Of a DNA stretch of 7,065 nt, positions 1 through 4,684 are shown piece after piece (the stretch's first letter is position 1; every line of letters starts with the position of its first letter). Source of the DNA: DASXTS01 sp036402215 (lineage in GTDB: Bacteria > Actinomycetota > Actinomycetes > Mycobacteriales > Pseudonocardiaceae); NCBI GenBank assembly GCA_036402215.1, contig DASWTI010000289.1:1-7065 (forward strand). Reading direction: 5' to 3'. Below the pieces are notes generated by a model. That model was not told the DNA's origin, did not search any database, and was given only the letters and a program-made list of their open reading frames with translations. Position numbers and translations under genes: made by a program.

Positions 1-570
1 CGGCGCGTCCTCGAACGTCACGTCGGACAGCCGGCGGGTGCGGTCCGAGGTGGCCCGCGGCGTCACCGTGGCGTCGGCCGCCCGCACCAGGCGCGGGCCG
101 TCGGCGGTGACCACCACGAAGGCGTCCACCCACCCGGCGTCCGGCACCAGGGCCGCGGTGCCGCTGACCCGGCCGCCGGCGTCCACGGTGATGCCGGACG
201 TGGCGGCGCCCAGCTCCTGCGGGCGCCCGGCCTCGGCCCAGGCGAGCGTGAGCCGCAGGTCGCCCGCGGCCACCGCCTCCCGCAGCTGCTCGTCGTCCTC
301 GACGGCGGCGAGCGCGAGCGCCAGCGTGCTGAACAACGGCGCGGGCAGCAGCCCGTAGCCGGTCTCCTCGATCACCACCACGTGGTCGAGCAGCTCCAGC
401 TCGGCGTCCAGCCAGCCCAGCTCGGCGAGCTGCTTCCACACCTCCTCGGGCCAGCCCGGCTCGTCGGCGTCCACGATCTCCGCGACGCCCTCCAGCGGCT
501 GCCGCTCCTCGAGGAACTCCCTGGCCGAGGCACGCAGCAGGTCCTGCTCCTCGGAGAACGCGAAGTCCAT
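1..570 (-). CDS. Acyl-CoA dehydrogenase, second (probable beta) subunit; N-terminal 190 residues, cut by left edge
   Basis: The visible part reads MDFAFSEEQDLLRASAREFL at the start, the usual N-terminal helix of acyl-CoA dehydrogenases, followed by the all-helical domain and the start of the beta domain. The reading frame stays open to base 1, so the C-terminal half lies outside the window. The ATG at 570 is preceded by GAGAGGA (582-576) at 5-nt spacing. It starts 18 bp after the stop of the upstream acyl-CoA dehydrogenase on the same strand, so the two are almost certainly one operon. Actinobacteria commonly encode such adjacent pairs (for example FadE26-FadE27 and FadE28-FadE29 of Mycobacterium tuberculosis), which form alpha2-beta2 heterotetramers oxidising bulky or branched acyl-CoAs such as steroid side chains. 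That this is the FAD- and base-poor partner is inferred from gene order and style; the decisive C-terminal residues are not visible. Confidence 0.85.
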   Translation of the reverse strand, partial: MDFAFSEEQDLLRASAREFLEERQPLEGVAEIVDADEPGWPEEVWKQLAELGWLDAELELLDHVVVIEETGYGLLPAPLFSTLALALAAVEDDEQLREAVAAGDLRLTLAWAEAGRPQELGAATSGITVDAGGRVSGTAALVPDAGWVDAFVVVTADGPRLVRAADATVTPRATSDRTRRLSDVTFEDAP

Positions 571-575
571 GACGG

Positions 576-582
576 TCCTCTC
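576..582 (-). promoter_or_regulatory. Ribosome binding site of the second acyl-CoA dehydrogenase
   Basis: GAGAGGA on the minus strand, 5 nt before the ATG at 570, in the 18-bp gap after the preceding gene. It fixes the start and indicates that the downstream subunit is independently initiated within the shared transcript. Confidence 0.65.
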
Positions 583-588
583 GTGCGG

Positions 589-1758
589 TCAGCGCGACCG
601 GGGAAGGCCGAGCACCCGCTCGGCGGTGATGTTGCGCAGGATCTCCGAGGTGCCCGCCTCGATGGTGTTGCCGCGGCTGCGGAACTGCTGGTACTGCCAG
701 TAGCCGTCCAGCGGGGCGTCGCCGTCCTGCAGCGCGCCCGCCATGCCCTGCAGGCGCACCGCGAGCTTGCCGATCCGCTGGTTCGCCTCGCTCCACACCA
801 GCTTGACGATCGAGCCCTCCGGCCCCGGCACGCCGGTGCGCAGCAGCGTCGACAGCATCCGGTAGTTGGTGAACCGCAGCGCCTGCATCTCGGCCCACTC
901 GCGGGCCACGGCGTCGCGCACCAGCGGGTCGTCCGCCGGGCGGGTGCCGTCCGGGCCCGGCGTGCGCGCCAGCTCCACGAGCAGGTCCACGTTGCGCTGC
1001 AACGCCGCCACCAGCGCCGCGCCGAGCGTGCCGCGCTCGTGCAGCAGGGTGGTCATCGCCACCTTCCAGCCGTCGCCCGGCCGCCCCAGCATCGAGCCCA
1101 CCGGCACCCGCACGTCGTCGAAGAAGATCTCGTTGAACTCCGGGTCCCCGGTGATCTGGCGCAGCGGCCGCACCGTGACGCCCGGCGCGTGCATGTCGAC
1201 CAGCAGGTAGGACAGCCCCTGGTGCTTGGGCACGTCCGGGTCGGTGCGGACCACGAGGATGCACCAGTCGGCGAGGTGCGCGTACGAGGACCAGACCTTC
1301 TGGCCGGTGACCACCCACTCGTCGCCGTCCAGCACCGCGCGCGTCCGGGCGCCGGCCAGGTCGGAGCCGCTGCCGGGCTCGGAGAAGCCCTGGCACCAGA
1401 TCTCCTGGCCGGACAGCAGCGGCGGCAGGTACCGCGCCTTCTGCTCGTCGGTGCCCCAGGCGATGATCGTCGGCCCGGCCATGTTGAGGCCGATCACCCC
1501 GAGGTGCCCGGGTGCGCCGGCCCGCGCGGTCTCCTCGTAGTAGATCGTCTGGTACGTCGGCGGCAGGCCACGGCCGCCGTACTCGCTCGGCCAGGTGAGC
1601 CCGACGTAGCCCGCCTCGTGGAGCCGGGTGCTCCACTCGCGGTGCTCGGCGGGGTCGGGGCGGCCCGCGGCCGGCGGCCGGTCGCCCCAGTTGTCACGCA
1701 GCCAGGCGCGCAGCTCGGCGCGGAACGCGGCCTCGGCCGCGGTGTCGCGGAAGTCCAT
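589..1758 (-). CDS. Acyl-CoA dehydrogenase, FadE-type, probable catalytic alpha subunit
   Basis: A 389-aa flavoenzyme of normal family length that would introduce the alpha-beta double bond into an acyl-CoA, passing electrons from FAD to an electron-transfer flavoprotein. Visible landmarks are the N-terminal helix MDFRDTAAEAAFRAELRAWL, the GFSEPGSGSDLA flavin/substrate loop (about 124-135), VVTGQKVW (149-156) and the C-terminal EAGTSEILRN (367-376). In that C-terminal motif an Ala occupies the position of the catalytic Glu of medium-chain dehydrogenases, whereas Glu241 in the LLHERGT helix sits where isovaleryl-CoA dehydrogenase and FadE26-like alpha subunits keep their base. I therefore assign Glu241 as catalytic base and the alpha role to this subunit. 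The frame is open further upstream to 1968, but that would run antiparallel to nothing and through the cold shock gene, and the protein similarity begins at this ATG. No Shine-Dalgarno is seen, and a -10-like GATGCT lies 6 nt upstream, suggesting a leaderless mRNA. The acyl substrate is unknown. Confidence 0.92.
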   Translation of the reverse strand: MDFRDTAAEAAFRAELRAWLRDNWGDRPPAAGRPDPAEHREWSTRLHEAGYVGLTWPSEYGGRGLPPTYQTIYYEETARAGAPGHLGVIGLNMAGPTIIAWGTDEQKARYLPPLLSGQEIWCQGFSEPGSGSDLAGARTRAVLDGDEWVVTGQKVWSSYAHLADWCILVVRTDPDVPKHQGLSYLLVDMHAPGVTVRPLRQITGDPEFNEIFFDDVRVPVGSMLGRPGDGWKVAMTTLLHERGTLGAALVAALQRNVDLLVELARTPGPDGTRPADDPLVRDAVAREWAEMQALRFTNYRMLSTLLRTGVPGPEGSIVKLVWSEANQRIGKLAVRLQGMAGALQDGDAPLDGYWQYQQFRSRGNTIEAGTSEILRNITAERVLGLPRSR

Positions 1759-1764
1759 GCGGTC

Positions 1765-1793
1765 AGCATCATGCGAGAAGCCCCGCCAGTCCA
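1765..1793 (-). promoter_or_regulatory. Candidate promoter of the acyl-CoA dehydrogenase operon, leaderless type
   Basis: On the minus strand TGGACT (1793-1788, four of six matches to TTGACA) is followed after exactly 17 nt by GATGCT (1770-1765), and the ATG begins 6 nt further on. This spacing is the actinobacterial leaderless arrangement and would explain the missing Shine-Dalgarno. The -35 element lies in the loop and inner stem of the cold shock terminator hairpin. Inferred from spacing and weak consensus only. Confidence 0.35.
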
Positions 1794-1814
1794 CTGGACG
1801 GGCGGGGCTTCTCG
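1774..1814 (-). terminator. Strong hairpin terminator of the cold shock gene
   Basis: Perfect 14-bp arms (1774-1787 and 1801-1814, CGAGAAGCCCCGCC and its complement), one A/G mismatch, then four more pairs around a 3-nt loop (1793-1795). It begins 14 nt after the cold shock stop codon. No T-run follows, which is common in high-GC actinobacteria. The stem is nearly symmetric and could also stop transcription from the other side. Confidence 0.8.
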
Positions 1815-1828
1815 GACCAAACGACAGA

Positions 1829-2032
1829 TCAGACGGGGCGAACGCCCGTGGCCTGCGGGCCCTTGGTGCCCTGACCGACCTCGAACTCGACCCGCTGGTT
1901 CTCGTCCAGGCTGCGGAAGCCGGTCGCCTGGATCTCCGAGTAGTGCACGAAGATGTCGGAGCCACCACCGTCGGGGGTGATGAAGCCGAAGCCCTTCTCG
2001 GAGTTGAACCACTTCACGGTGCCTTGCGGCAT
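1829..2032 (-). CDS. cspA: Cold shock protein, CspA/ScoF family
   Basis: A complete 67-aa single cold shock domain protein, an OB-fold RNA/DNA chaperone that melts secondary structure in mRNA. The RNP1 motif KGFGFI (13-18) and RNP2 motif DIFVHYS (26-32) are intact, the start MPQGTVKWFNSEKGFGF and the end GPQATGVRPV are those of Streptomyces and other actinobacterial ScoF/CspA proteins, and the length is exactly typical. The ATG at 2032 is preceded by GAGGAG at 6-nt spacing; the frame extends upstream to 2116, but family similarity and the Shine-Dalgarno fix this start. It appears monocistronic: own promoter region upstream and a strong hairpin directly downstream. Actinobacteria usually have several paralogs and many are constitutive, so cold induction cannot be read from the sequence. 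The symbol is a family name; which paralog this is cannot be said. Confidence 0.96.
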   Translation of the reverse strand: MPQGTVKWFNSEKGFGFITPDGGGSDIFVHYSEIQATGFRSLDENQRVEFEVGQGTKGPQATGVRPV

Positions 2033-2038
2033 GTCTTT

Positions 2039-2044
2039 CTCCTC
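2039..2044 (-). promoter_or_regulatory. Ribosome binding site of the cold shock gene
   Basis: GAGGAG on the minus strand, 6 nt before the ATG at 2032; the strongest Shine-Dalgarno in the leftward gene set, consistent with high expression. Confidence 0.8.
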
Positions 2045-2098
2045 AACGCTAATCCCGGTGTGCTTCCCCGGTCGTGAGGAGAGAGCACGCGCAAAAGC

Positions 2099-2126
2099 TG
2101 TCTTGCCAACGACCACGGCAAGTCAA
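2099..2126 (-). promoter_or_regulatory. Candidate promoter of the cold shock gene
   Basis: TTGACT (2126-2121, five of six matches to the -35 consensus) with a weak -10 AAGACA (2104-2099) at 16-nt spacing; start of transcription would lie near 2092 and leave a leader of about 60 nt. The interval is also an inverted repeat, CTTGCC (2102-2107) and GGCAAG (2117-2122), which may be an operator or chance. The -35 is convincing, the -10 is not. Confidence 0.35.
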
Positions 2127-2173
2127 TCACGAAACGCGCCGGGTCCGCCACCGGTTGCACGCCTCACCACGTA

Positions 2174-2207
2174 CCCGGGCGTGTCGGACCTCACGTGGCG
2201 CCCCGGG
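2174..2207 (-). terminator. Possible terminator of the acetoacetate decarboxylase-like gene
   Basis: Arms CCCGGGCG (2174-2181) and CGCCCCGGG (2199-2207) pair with one bulged base around a 17-nt loop, starting about 20 nt beyond the stop codon at 2229. No T-run. In DNA this GC-rich such stems also arise by chance. Confidence 0.3.
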
Positions 2208-2228
2208 AGATCGCCCCGCGCACCCCGC

Positions 2229-2855
2229 TCAGCTGCCGAAGCGCATCCGGAAGTCACGCAGCGCGAACGTCACCGCGGGCGTCAGGCCGTGCAGGTAGCC
2301 GAGGCGGCCGTCGGGGTTGATCTTCCAGTTGGCCGACGCGGTGTGCGGGTGGCCGGTGGCGTGCACCGGGGTCTGCCGGCCGCGCGGGCCGCCGCCCTCC
2401 TGCACCACGGTGAACCAGCTCGGCAGCCGGATCGGCAGGCCCGCGCCGCGCTGCACGTCGGCGGACGCGATCACGCCGTGCTCGTCGTCGGCCCGGGCGG
2501 TGAAGCTCGGCTGGTGCGTCATCTCGAACTGGGCGAGCTCCTTCGGGATGCCCCAGAGCGCGCGGCCGCCGGCCAGCGACGTGGGGCTGTCCACCCAGAT
2601 CTCGGTGATCGTGACGATCGGCCGCACGCCGTCGCGCACCAGGACCGCGGCGACCAGCTCGTGGTACGGCAGCAGGCCCTCCGGCTCGTAGTCCACCCAG
2701 GCCGTGCCGACGAACACCTGGCCGCCGACAGTGAGCGGCTGCAGGCCGCCCGGCAGCGGGCCGCTGAGCCGCTCGGCCGGCACCCGCCACACCGACACGT
2801 ACGCCTGGCCGCACAGCGTCCAGGGCTCCGGTGGGTAGCTCGGCTGCTCGTCCAC
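2229..2855 (-). CDS. Acetoacetate decarboxylase-fold protein (ADC family), possible decarboxylase or Schiff-base aldolase
   Basis: A 208-aa soluble protein. The stretch from LLPYHELV (61-68) through VTITEIWVDS (81-90) to GGRALWGIPKELA (96-108) is the hallmark core of the acetoacetate decarboxylase family, with Lys105 in the position of the Schiff-base lysine. In the clostridial enzyme the next residue is a second lysine that lowers the pKa of the first; here it is Glu106. Family members lacking the full acetoacetate decarboxylase set are known, including a Streptomyces homolog described as an aldolase-dehydratase, so the substrate is open. The start is a GTG at 2855 preceded by AGGAG at 8-nt spacing; in-frame ATGs at 2897 and 2969 lack such a site and would add a low-similarity, Gly/Arg-rich extension. 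At 208 aa it is somewhat shorter than the roughly 240-250 aa of classical members. It seems to be a single gene, though it could be co-regulated with the acyl-CoA dehydrogenases beyond the cold shock gene. Confidence 0.85.
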   Translation of the reverse strand: MDEQPSYPPEPWTLCGQAYVSVWRVPAERLSGPLPGGLQPLTVGGQVFVGTAWVDYEPEGLLPYHELVAAVLVRDGVRPIVTITEIWVDSPTSLAGGRALWGIPKELAQFEMTHQPSFTARADDEHGVIASADVQRGAGLPIRLPSWFTVVQEGGGPRGRQTPVHATGHPHTASANWKINPDGRLGYLHGLTPAVTFALRDFRMRFGS

Positions 2856-2863
2856 GTGGCGTA

Positions 2864-2868
2864 CTCCT
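2864..2868 (-). promoter_or_regulatory. Ribosome binding site that selects the GTG start of the ADC-like gene
   Basis: AGGAG on the minus strand with 8 nt to the GTG at 2855. No comparable site precedes the two upstream in-frame ATGs, so this element decides the start. Confidence 0.7.
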
Positions 2869-2951
2869 GTCGGACCGGGGGAAGCGGCGGGCTCCATTGT
2901 GGTCGACCTGCCGCCGGTCCCGCGCGCCCGCCGCCCTCCGCTGTCGCGGGC

Positions 2952-2980
2952 AGCGTCTGCCGTGGTCACGGCGTTGTCAA
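2952..2980 (-). promoter_or_regulatory. Candidate promoter of the ADC-like gene
   Basis: A perfect TTGACA (2980-2975) followed after 17 nt by GACGCT (2957-2952), which has the conserved A2 and T6 of the -10 hexamer. Transcription would start near 2945, leaving a leader of about 90 nt. Inferred from consensus alone. Confidence 0.4.
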
Positions 2981-3211
2981 GGCCGCGGGCGGGCCCCTAC
3001 CTCCGGGTGCGGCCGGATGGCTACCGCGGTACGACGACGGGCCGTGGCACCGGCCGTACGCCGGCCCGGACGGGCTCGACGGCGGTGACCACGGCGCGGC
3101 CGGCCGTGGCGCTGCTGATCGGCGTGGCCGGCACGGCGCAGCTGCTGCTGATCCCGCGGCACTCGCTGTGGGCCCGTCGGGTGGCCCGGTGGCCCGGCCG
3201 GTGGGCCCGGG

Positions 3212-3379
3212 TCAGGGGCCGTCGGTGCCGCCGACCGAGAAGCCACCGGTGTCCGGCCCGCTGTACCGGCTGTCCCGCTCGTCGGAGCCGCGCACGCTGT
3301 ACCGGCGCCGCCAATCGACGATGCCGGCGACCAGCAGCAAACCGCCGACCACGACCGCTATCCAGAGCCATCCGCTCAT
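3212..3379 (-). CDS. Small single-span membrane protein, 55 aa, function unknown
   Basis: The protein starts MSGWLWIAVVVGGLLLVAGI, one transmembrane helix at about residues 4-21, followed by a DWRRRY positive cluster (22-27) and a hydrophilic, Gly/Ser/Asp-rich tail of about 30 residues with two RYS repeats (RYSVRGSDERDSRYSG). By the positive-inside rule the tail should be cytoplasmic. The ATG at 3379 has a G6 run as weak Shine-Dalgarno 6 nt upstream; the frame extends to 3466, but the extension is hydrophilic and unlike a leader. A promoter-like pair lies 33-61 bp upstream. I do not recognise a named family; such short membrane proteins are common in actinobacteria and usually uncharacterised. 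Hydrophobicity pattern, start signal and high GC3 support it as a real gene. Confidence 0.7.
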   Translation of the reverse strand: MSGWLWIAVVVGGLLLVAGIVDWRRRYSVRGSDERDSRYSGPDTGGFSVGGTDGP

Positions 3380-3411
3380 GGCATACCCCCCGTCATCCCA
3401 CTGGGGCACCG

Positions 3412-3440
3412 ACCGTACGGCCTGCGCCCGGCGCTGCCCA
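3412..3440 (-). promoter_or_regulatory. Candidate promoter of the leftward 55-aa membrane protein gene
   Basis: TGGGCA (3440-3435, four of six matches to TTGACA) and TACGGT (3417-3412, fits TAnnnT) are separated by 17 nt; the transcript would start near 3405, about 26 nt before the ATG. Suggests the gene is transcribed independently of tetR. Confidence 0.4.
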
Positions 3441-3554
3441 GCGACCGTTCCGGTTGCGGGAACCACCCGATCGAGGGCGGCTGCTCACGTATCCACCACG
3501 ACCATCGGGTCCACCTGGCCAGCGGCATCAGGTACCGATCCGAGCAGCGTGGCT

Positions 3555-3586
3555 GTCGGCGTGGCGCCGTGGACGGCGGCGCCGAC
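3555..3586 (-). terminator. Possible tetR terminator hairpin
   Basis: Arms GTCGGCG (3555-3561) and CGCCGAC (3580-3586) with a nested GGCGCC pair that allows an alternative fold, about 55 nt beyond the tetR stop codon. No T-run; moderate support only. Confidence 0.35.
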
Positions 3587-3640
3587 GCGCCTGAGCCGGG
3601 CCCGTGGCTCCGTGGGCTGGGCGTCCGGCTCCTTGCTGGC

Positions 3641-4240
3641 TCAGGCCAGGCCGGCGATGCGGGTGGTGGCCGAGGCCACGCGGGTGGCGATCTCCTCGTG
3701 CGGGTGCACCGGCAGCACCAGGTAGCTCACCACCAGGCGCACCAGGGACTCGACGCACAGGTCCAGCCGCTCCGGGTCCACCTCCGGGAAGCGCTGCCCG
3801 GCGAAGGCCACCAGGATGCCCTGCGCGGCCAGGATGATCGGCTCGACGCTCTTGAGCAGCAGCGGCAGCAGCTCGTTGTCGGCCGGCCGGGCGCCGGTGA
3901 GCGCGGCGTGCAGCACGGTGTTCGCCTCGGCCTCGCGCAGCACGAACAGCACCCCGGCCCGCACGACCGAGTGCAGGTCGCCGTCCAGGCCGTCCAGCTC
4001 GTTGCTCAGGGCCAGCAGCAGGTGCCGCAGCTCCCGCACCGCGAGCTGCTCGGCCAGCGCGTCCTTGTTGTGGAACTCCGCGTACACGGTCTGCCGGCTC
4101 ACGCCGACGGCGGCCGCGACGTCTCCCATGCGAACGTTGCGCCACCCGCGCTCGACCGCCTGTTCACGCGCGGCGTCCAGAATGGCGGTGTGCAGCTGCT
4201 CCCTGACCCGCTCGCGGAACGTGGCGCCCGTCGCGGCCAT
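3641..4240 (-). CDS. TetR/AcrR-family transcriptional regulator
   Basis: A 199-aa protein of typical family length. The N-terminal DNA-binding domain is clear: helix 1 REQLHTAILDAAREQAVERG (13-32), then RNVRMGDVAAAVGVSRQTVY (34-53) with the helix-turn-helix, followed by FHNKDAL (56-62), the usual TetR variant of YFxxKxxL. Residues 64-199 are helical and non-conserved, as expected of the ligand-binding and dimerisation domain. The ATG at 4240 follows GAGG with 7-nt spacing. The gene is divergent from a small membrane protein gene, with 101 bp between start codons that contain a CTGTCA-N7-TGACAG inverted repeat placed between the tetR -10 element and its RBS. Autorepression and control of the divergent gene are therefore likely, which is how most such pairs work. 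The ligand cannot be deduced. Confidence 0.95.
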   Translation of the reverse strand: MAATGATFRERVREQLHTAILDAAREQAVERGWRNVRMGDVAAAVGVSRQTVYAEFHNKDALAEQLAVRELRHLLLALSNELDGLDGDLHSVVRAGVLFVLREAEANTVLHAALTGARPADNELLPLLLKSVEPIILAAQGILVAFAGQRFPEVDPERLDLCVESLVRLVVSYLVLPVHPHEEIATRVASATTRIAGLA

Positions 4241-4255
4241 GGTCCCACCTCGCTC

Positions 4256-4274
4256 CTGTCACGCTTCCTGACAG
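4256..4274. promoter_or_regulatory. Probable TetR operator: CTGTCA-N7-TGACAG
   Basis: A perfect 6-bp inverted repeat with 7-bp spacer, 19 bp in all, 16 bp upstream of the tetR start codon and directly downstream of a tetR -10-like hexamer. The same CTGTCA half-site recurs at 4314-4319 and, with one change, inverted at 4298-4303. Position and symmetry are typical of TetR-family operators; binding is inferred. Confidence 0.55.
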
Positions 4275-4284
4275 AAGGTAGCAG
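4256..4284 (+). promoter_or_regulatory. Candidate rightward promoter of the divergent small gene
   Basis: CTGTCA (4256-4261, four of six to TTGACA), 17-nt spacer, TAGCAG (4279-4284). It would overlap the tetR promoter face to face and contain the operator. The -10 lacks the conserved final T, so this is weak. Confidence 0.2.
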
Positions 4285-4303
4285 CCGTCGCCGTGCCCGA
4301 CAG
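4275..4303 (-). promoter_or_regulatory. Candidate tetR promoter
   Basis: -10 TACCTT (4280-4275) with a weak -35 CTGTCG (4303-4298, three of six) at 17-nt spacing. Transcription would start near 4268, inside the inverted repeat, so a bound repressor would block it. Confidence 0.35.
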
Positions 4304-4341
4304 AGCGGTCGCGCTGTCAACCAACCTGACGCGGTGGTCGC

Positions 4342-4509
4342 ATGCCGGTGACGGTGGCGCACGTCGGCGGCGGCGACTGGCACGACCTCGTGCTGCTCGG
4401 CGCCGCCGTCCTGTGCCCGCTCCTGATCCTCGCGGTGATCATCGTGGTCGGCCGGCTCCGCGGCGACGACGATGACGATGACGACGAGGTGGACGAGGTG
4501 GCGGCGTGA
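4342..4509 (+). CDS. Small single-span membrane protein with poly-Asp tail, 55 aa, function unknown
   Basis: The protein begins MPVTVAHVGGGDWHDLVLLG, has one strongly hydrophobic helix at about 17-37 (LVLLGAAVLCPLLILAVIIVV), then a short basic turn GRLRG, seven consecutive aspartates (42-48) and EVDEVAA. The Arg residues right after the helix suggest N-out, C-in, with the acidic tail in the cytoplasm. The Asp run uses mixed GAC/GAT codons and the frame has high GC3 throughout, which supports real coding; GGTGG 5 nt before the ATG is a weak Shine-Dalgarno. It lies divergent from tetR and shares its operator region, so repression by that TetR is a natural inference. The PheRS-like gene follows 175 bp downstream on the same strand. 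No family recognised; the acidic tail could bind cations or a basic partner, but nothing shows this. Confidence 0.7.
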   Translation: MPVTVAHVGGGDWHDLVLLGAAVLCPLLILAVIIVVGRLRGDDDDDDDEVDEVAA

Positions 4510-4540
4510 ATCCCGGTGGCGGTGCCCGCGCCGCCGGCCC

Positions 4541-4604
4541 TACCGTTGAGCTCGTGGCAGCGCACGCGCGGCGATTTCCGCGCCCCGGCCGGTCGACCGG
4601 CTGA
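4541..4604 (+). promoter_or_regulatory. Possible leaderless promoter and 16-codon upstream ORF before the PheRS-like gene
   Basis: TACCGT (4541-4546) fits the TAnnnT -10 hexamer and is followed 7 nt later by a GTG (4554) opening a 16-residue frame, VAAHARRFPRPGRSTG, that stops at 4602-4604. This spacing is that of leaderless actinobacterial mRNAs. No -35 of note. Only one Phe codon is present, so classical Phe attenuation is not suggested. Speculative. Confidence 0.25.
4588..4601. repeat. Perfect 14-bp palindrome in the PheRS-like leader
   Basis: GCCGGTCGACCGGC, self-complementary over all 14 bases, 84 bp upstream of the PheRS-like start codon. It could be a dimeric-protein site; as RNA it has no loop, so it is a poor hairpin. 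GC-rich palindromes of this size occur by chance now and then. Confidence 0.4.
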
Positions 4605-4651
4605 GGGTGCCGTAGTCGTCGCCGCCCTCCCGCGACCGGCCGGGGTGCCGT
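4594..4651 (+). repeat. Imperfect direct repeat, two copies of about 20 bp
   Basis: CGACCGGCTGAGGGTGCCGT (4594-4613) and CGACCGGCCGGGGTGCCGT (4633-4651) differ by one deletion and one or two substitutions, 39 bp apart (about 3.7 helical turns), inside the leader of the PheRS-like gene. Confidence 0.45.
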
Positions 4652-4671
4652 CCCCCGGACCCGCCGCTCGC

Positions 4672-4677
4672 GAGGAG
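4672..4677 (+). promoter_or_regulatory. Ribosome binding site of the PheRS-like gene
   Basis: GAGGAG, 7 nt before the ATG at 4685; a strong Shine-Dalgarno that confirms the start. Confidence 0.75.
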
Positions 4678-4684
4678 CCCGCCC

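Larger units (their letters stand above)
2856..3211. other. 356-bp gap without a convincing gene
   Basis: Between the ADC-like gene and the 55-aa membrane protein gene I see only the candidate ADC promoter and GC-rich low-complexity sequence, including stuttered GGTGGCCCGG/GGTGGGCCCGG near 3178-3211. On the plus strand the frame from a GTG at 3085 encodes a hydrophobic stretch (PAVALLIGVAGTAQLLL) followed by basic residues with high GC3, which looks protein-like. It has no Shine-Dalgarno and no stop until 3592, and it then runs antisense through the small membrane gene as Arg/Cys-rich text. It could be a degraded gene end or chance. Confidence 0.5.

Noticed and set aside
1759..1968. N-terminal extension of the acyl-CoA dehydrogenase
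   Set aside because: It would cross the terminator and overlap the cold shock gene in another frame; family similarity starts at the ATG at 1758.
382..1980. Plus-strand open frame of 532 codons
   Set aside because: Antisense to the acyl-CoA dehydrogenase and cold shock genes; Arg/His/Gln/Val-rich text typical of shadow frames in high-GC DNA.
2033..2116. Longer cold shock protein from an upstream ATG at 2116
   Set aside because: The family starts at MPQGTVKWF and GAGGAG sits directly before it.
2856..2969. Longer ADC-like protein from ATG at 2969 or 2897
   Set aside because: No Shine-Dalgarno at either; the extension has no family resemblance, while the GTG at 2855 has AGGAG.
3178..3211. 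GGTGGCCCGG/GGTGGGCCCGG stutter as a functional repeat
   Set aside because: Irregular GC-rich low complexity with no constant unit or spacing; not CRISPR-like.
1953..3725. Plus-strand open frame of 590 codons
   Set aside because: Runs antisense through the cold shock, ADC-like and small membrane genes with no coherent domain; open only because stop codons are rare at this GC.
4315..4320. Perfect minus-strand TTGACA as tetR -35
   Set aside because: No -10-like hexamer at 16-18 nt; it overlaps a CTGTCA half-site instead.
4510..4684. T-box or other known riboswitch ahead of the synthetase-like gene
   Set aside because: No T-box sequence or specifier stem was recognised; only the small palindrome and repeat are visible.
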